Source: Dyadobacter sp. CY326
GTDB taxonomy: Bacteria; Bacteroidota; Bacteroidia; Cytophagales; Spirosomataceae
Assembly: GCF_021390515.1 (NCBI RefSeq)
Contig: NZ_JAJUXI010000006.1
Span: 124,001 to 188,000, forward strand
DNA length: 64,000 bases
Direction: 5' to 3'
The notes beneath the pieces were generated by a model. It saw only the letters and a list, made by a program, of their open reading frames with translations, was not told where the DNA came from and searched no databases. Numbering within the stretch: position 1 is the stretch's first letter; each line of letters begins with the position of its first letter. The position numbers and the translations under genes were made by a program. Of this stretch, positions 63,975 to 64,000 are shown in pieces.

Positions 63975-64000
63975 AGGCGTTATTCCGTTTTTGCTTTGAT

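Overview
The window comes from a Bacteroidota chromosome, most likely a Cytophagales member close to Dyadobacter or Spirosoma. The genus is an inference. Supporting signs are two SusC/SusD pairs, an ECF sigma/FecR module, a secreted protein with a type IX secretion C-terminal domain, and several upstream regions with the Bacteroidota promoter pattern TTTG - about 21 bases - TAnnTTTG. It is mostly ordinary chromosome, densely coded on both strands. I see no rRNA, CRISPR array, prophage or intact insertion sequence, and one tRNA (Arg, CCT).

Left part (1-21.1 kb): the 3' end of a FAD/Fe-S dehydrogenase; a small membrane protein; an outer-membrane barrel; a first SusC/SusD pair without a local regulator; a threonine operon (thrA, thrB) with a HEPN/MNT nucleotidyltransferase pair between the two genes; an IscA-type protein; a sugar nucleotidyltransferase; a 1.4-kilo-residue FG-GAP protein exported by T9SS; an SGNH hydrolase; and a molybdate ABC importer (modA-modB-modC) with a nested tandem repeat between modA and modB.

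Middle (21.2-46.3 kb): an aromatic-type aminotransferase with prephenate dehydrogenase; two convergent, overlapping L,D-transpeptidases; tRNA-Arg and hflX; a MATE exporter; a sulfur locus (persulfide-dioxygenase-like MBL/rhodanese protein plus two YeeE/YedE halves); a metal locus with HMA proteins, a metal-binding lipoprotein, an HMA-AraC fusion regulator, a TonB receptor and a Cys-rich HYC_CC_PP protein; CsaA; a propeller lactonase; a thioredoxin-like protein; a YdcF protein; pfkA; a YfhO-type membrane protein; a YfiT/DinB protein; and two unrecognised small proteins flanking a gap with inverted and direct repeats.

Right part (46.3-64 kb): a second SusC/SusD pair with its FecR anti-sigma and ECF sigma genes; an aldo/keto reductase; an ICL/PEP-mutase family protein; then what I consider the most interesting block, a likely phosphonate-catabolism cluster (55.9-62.2 kb). 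It holds an XRE-cupin regulator, a phosphonatase-like HAD hydrolase, a TIGR03364-type FAD oxidoreductase, a secreted alkaline-phosphatase-superfamily enzyme, a PbfA-like PLP lyase and a DUF5690 MFS-like transporter. Genes from the hydrolase to the transporter are tightly spaced and co-directional. No PhnW transaminase and no phosphonate ABC transporter are present. The window ends with a small secreted protein and nhaA.
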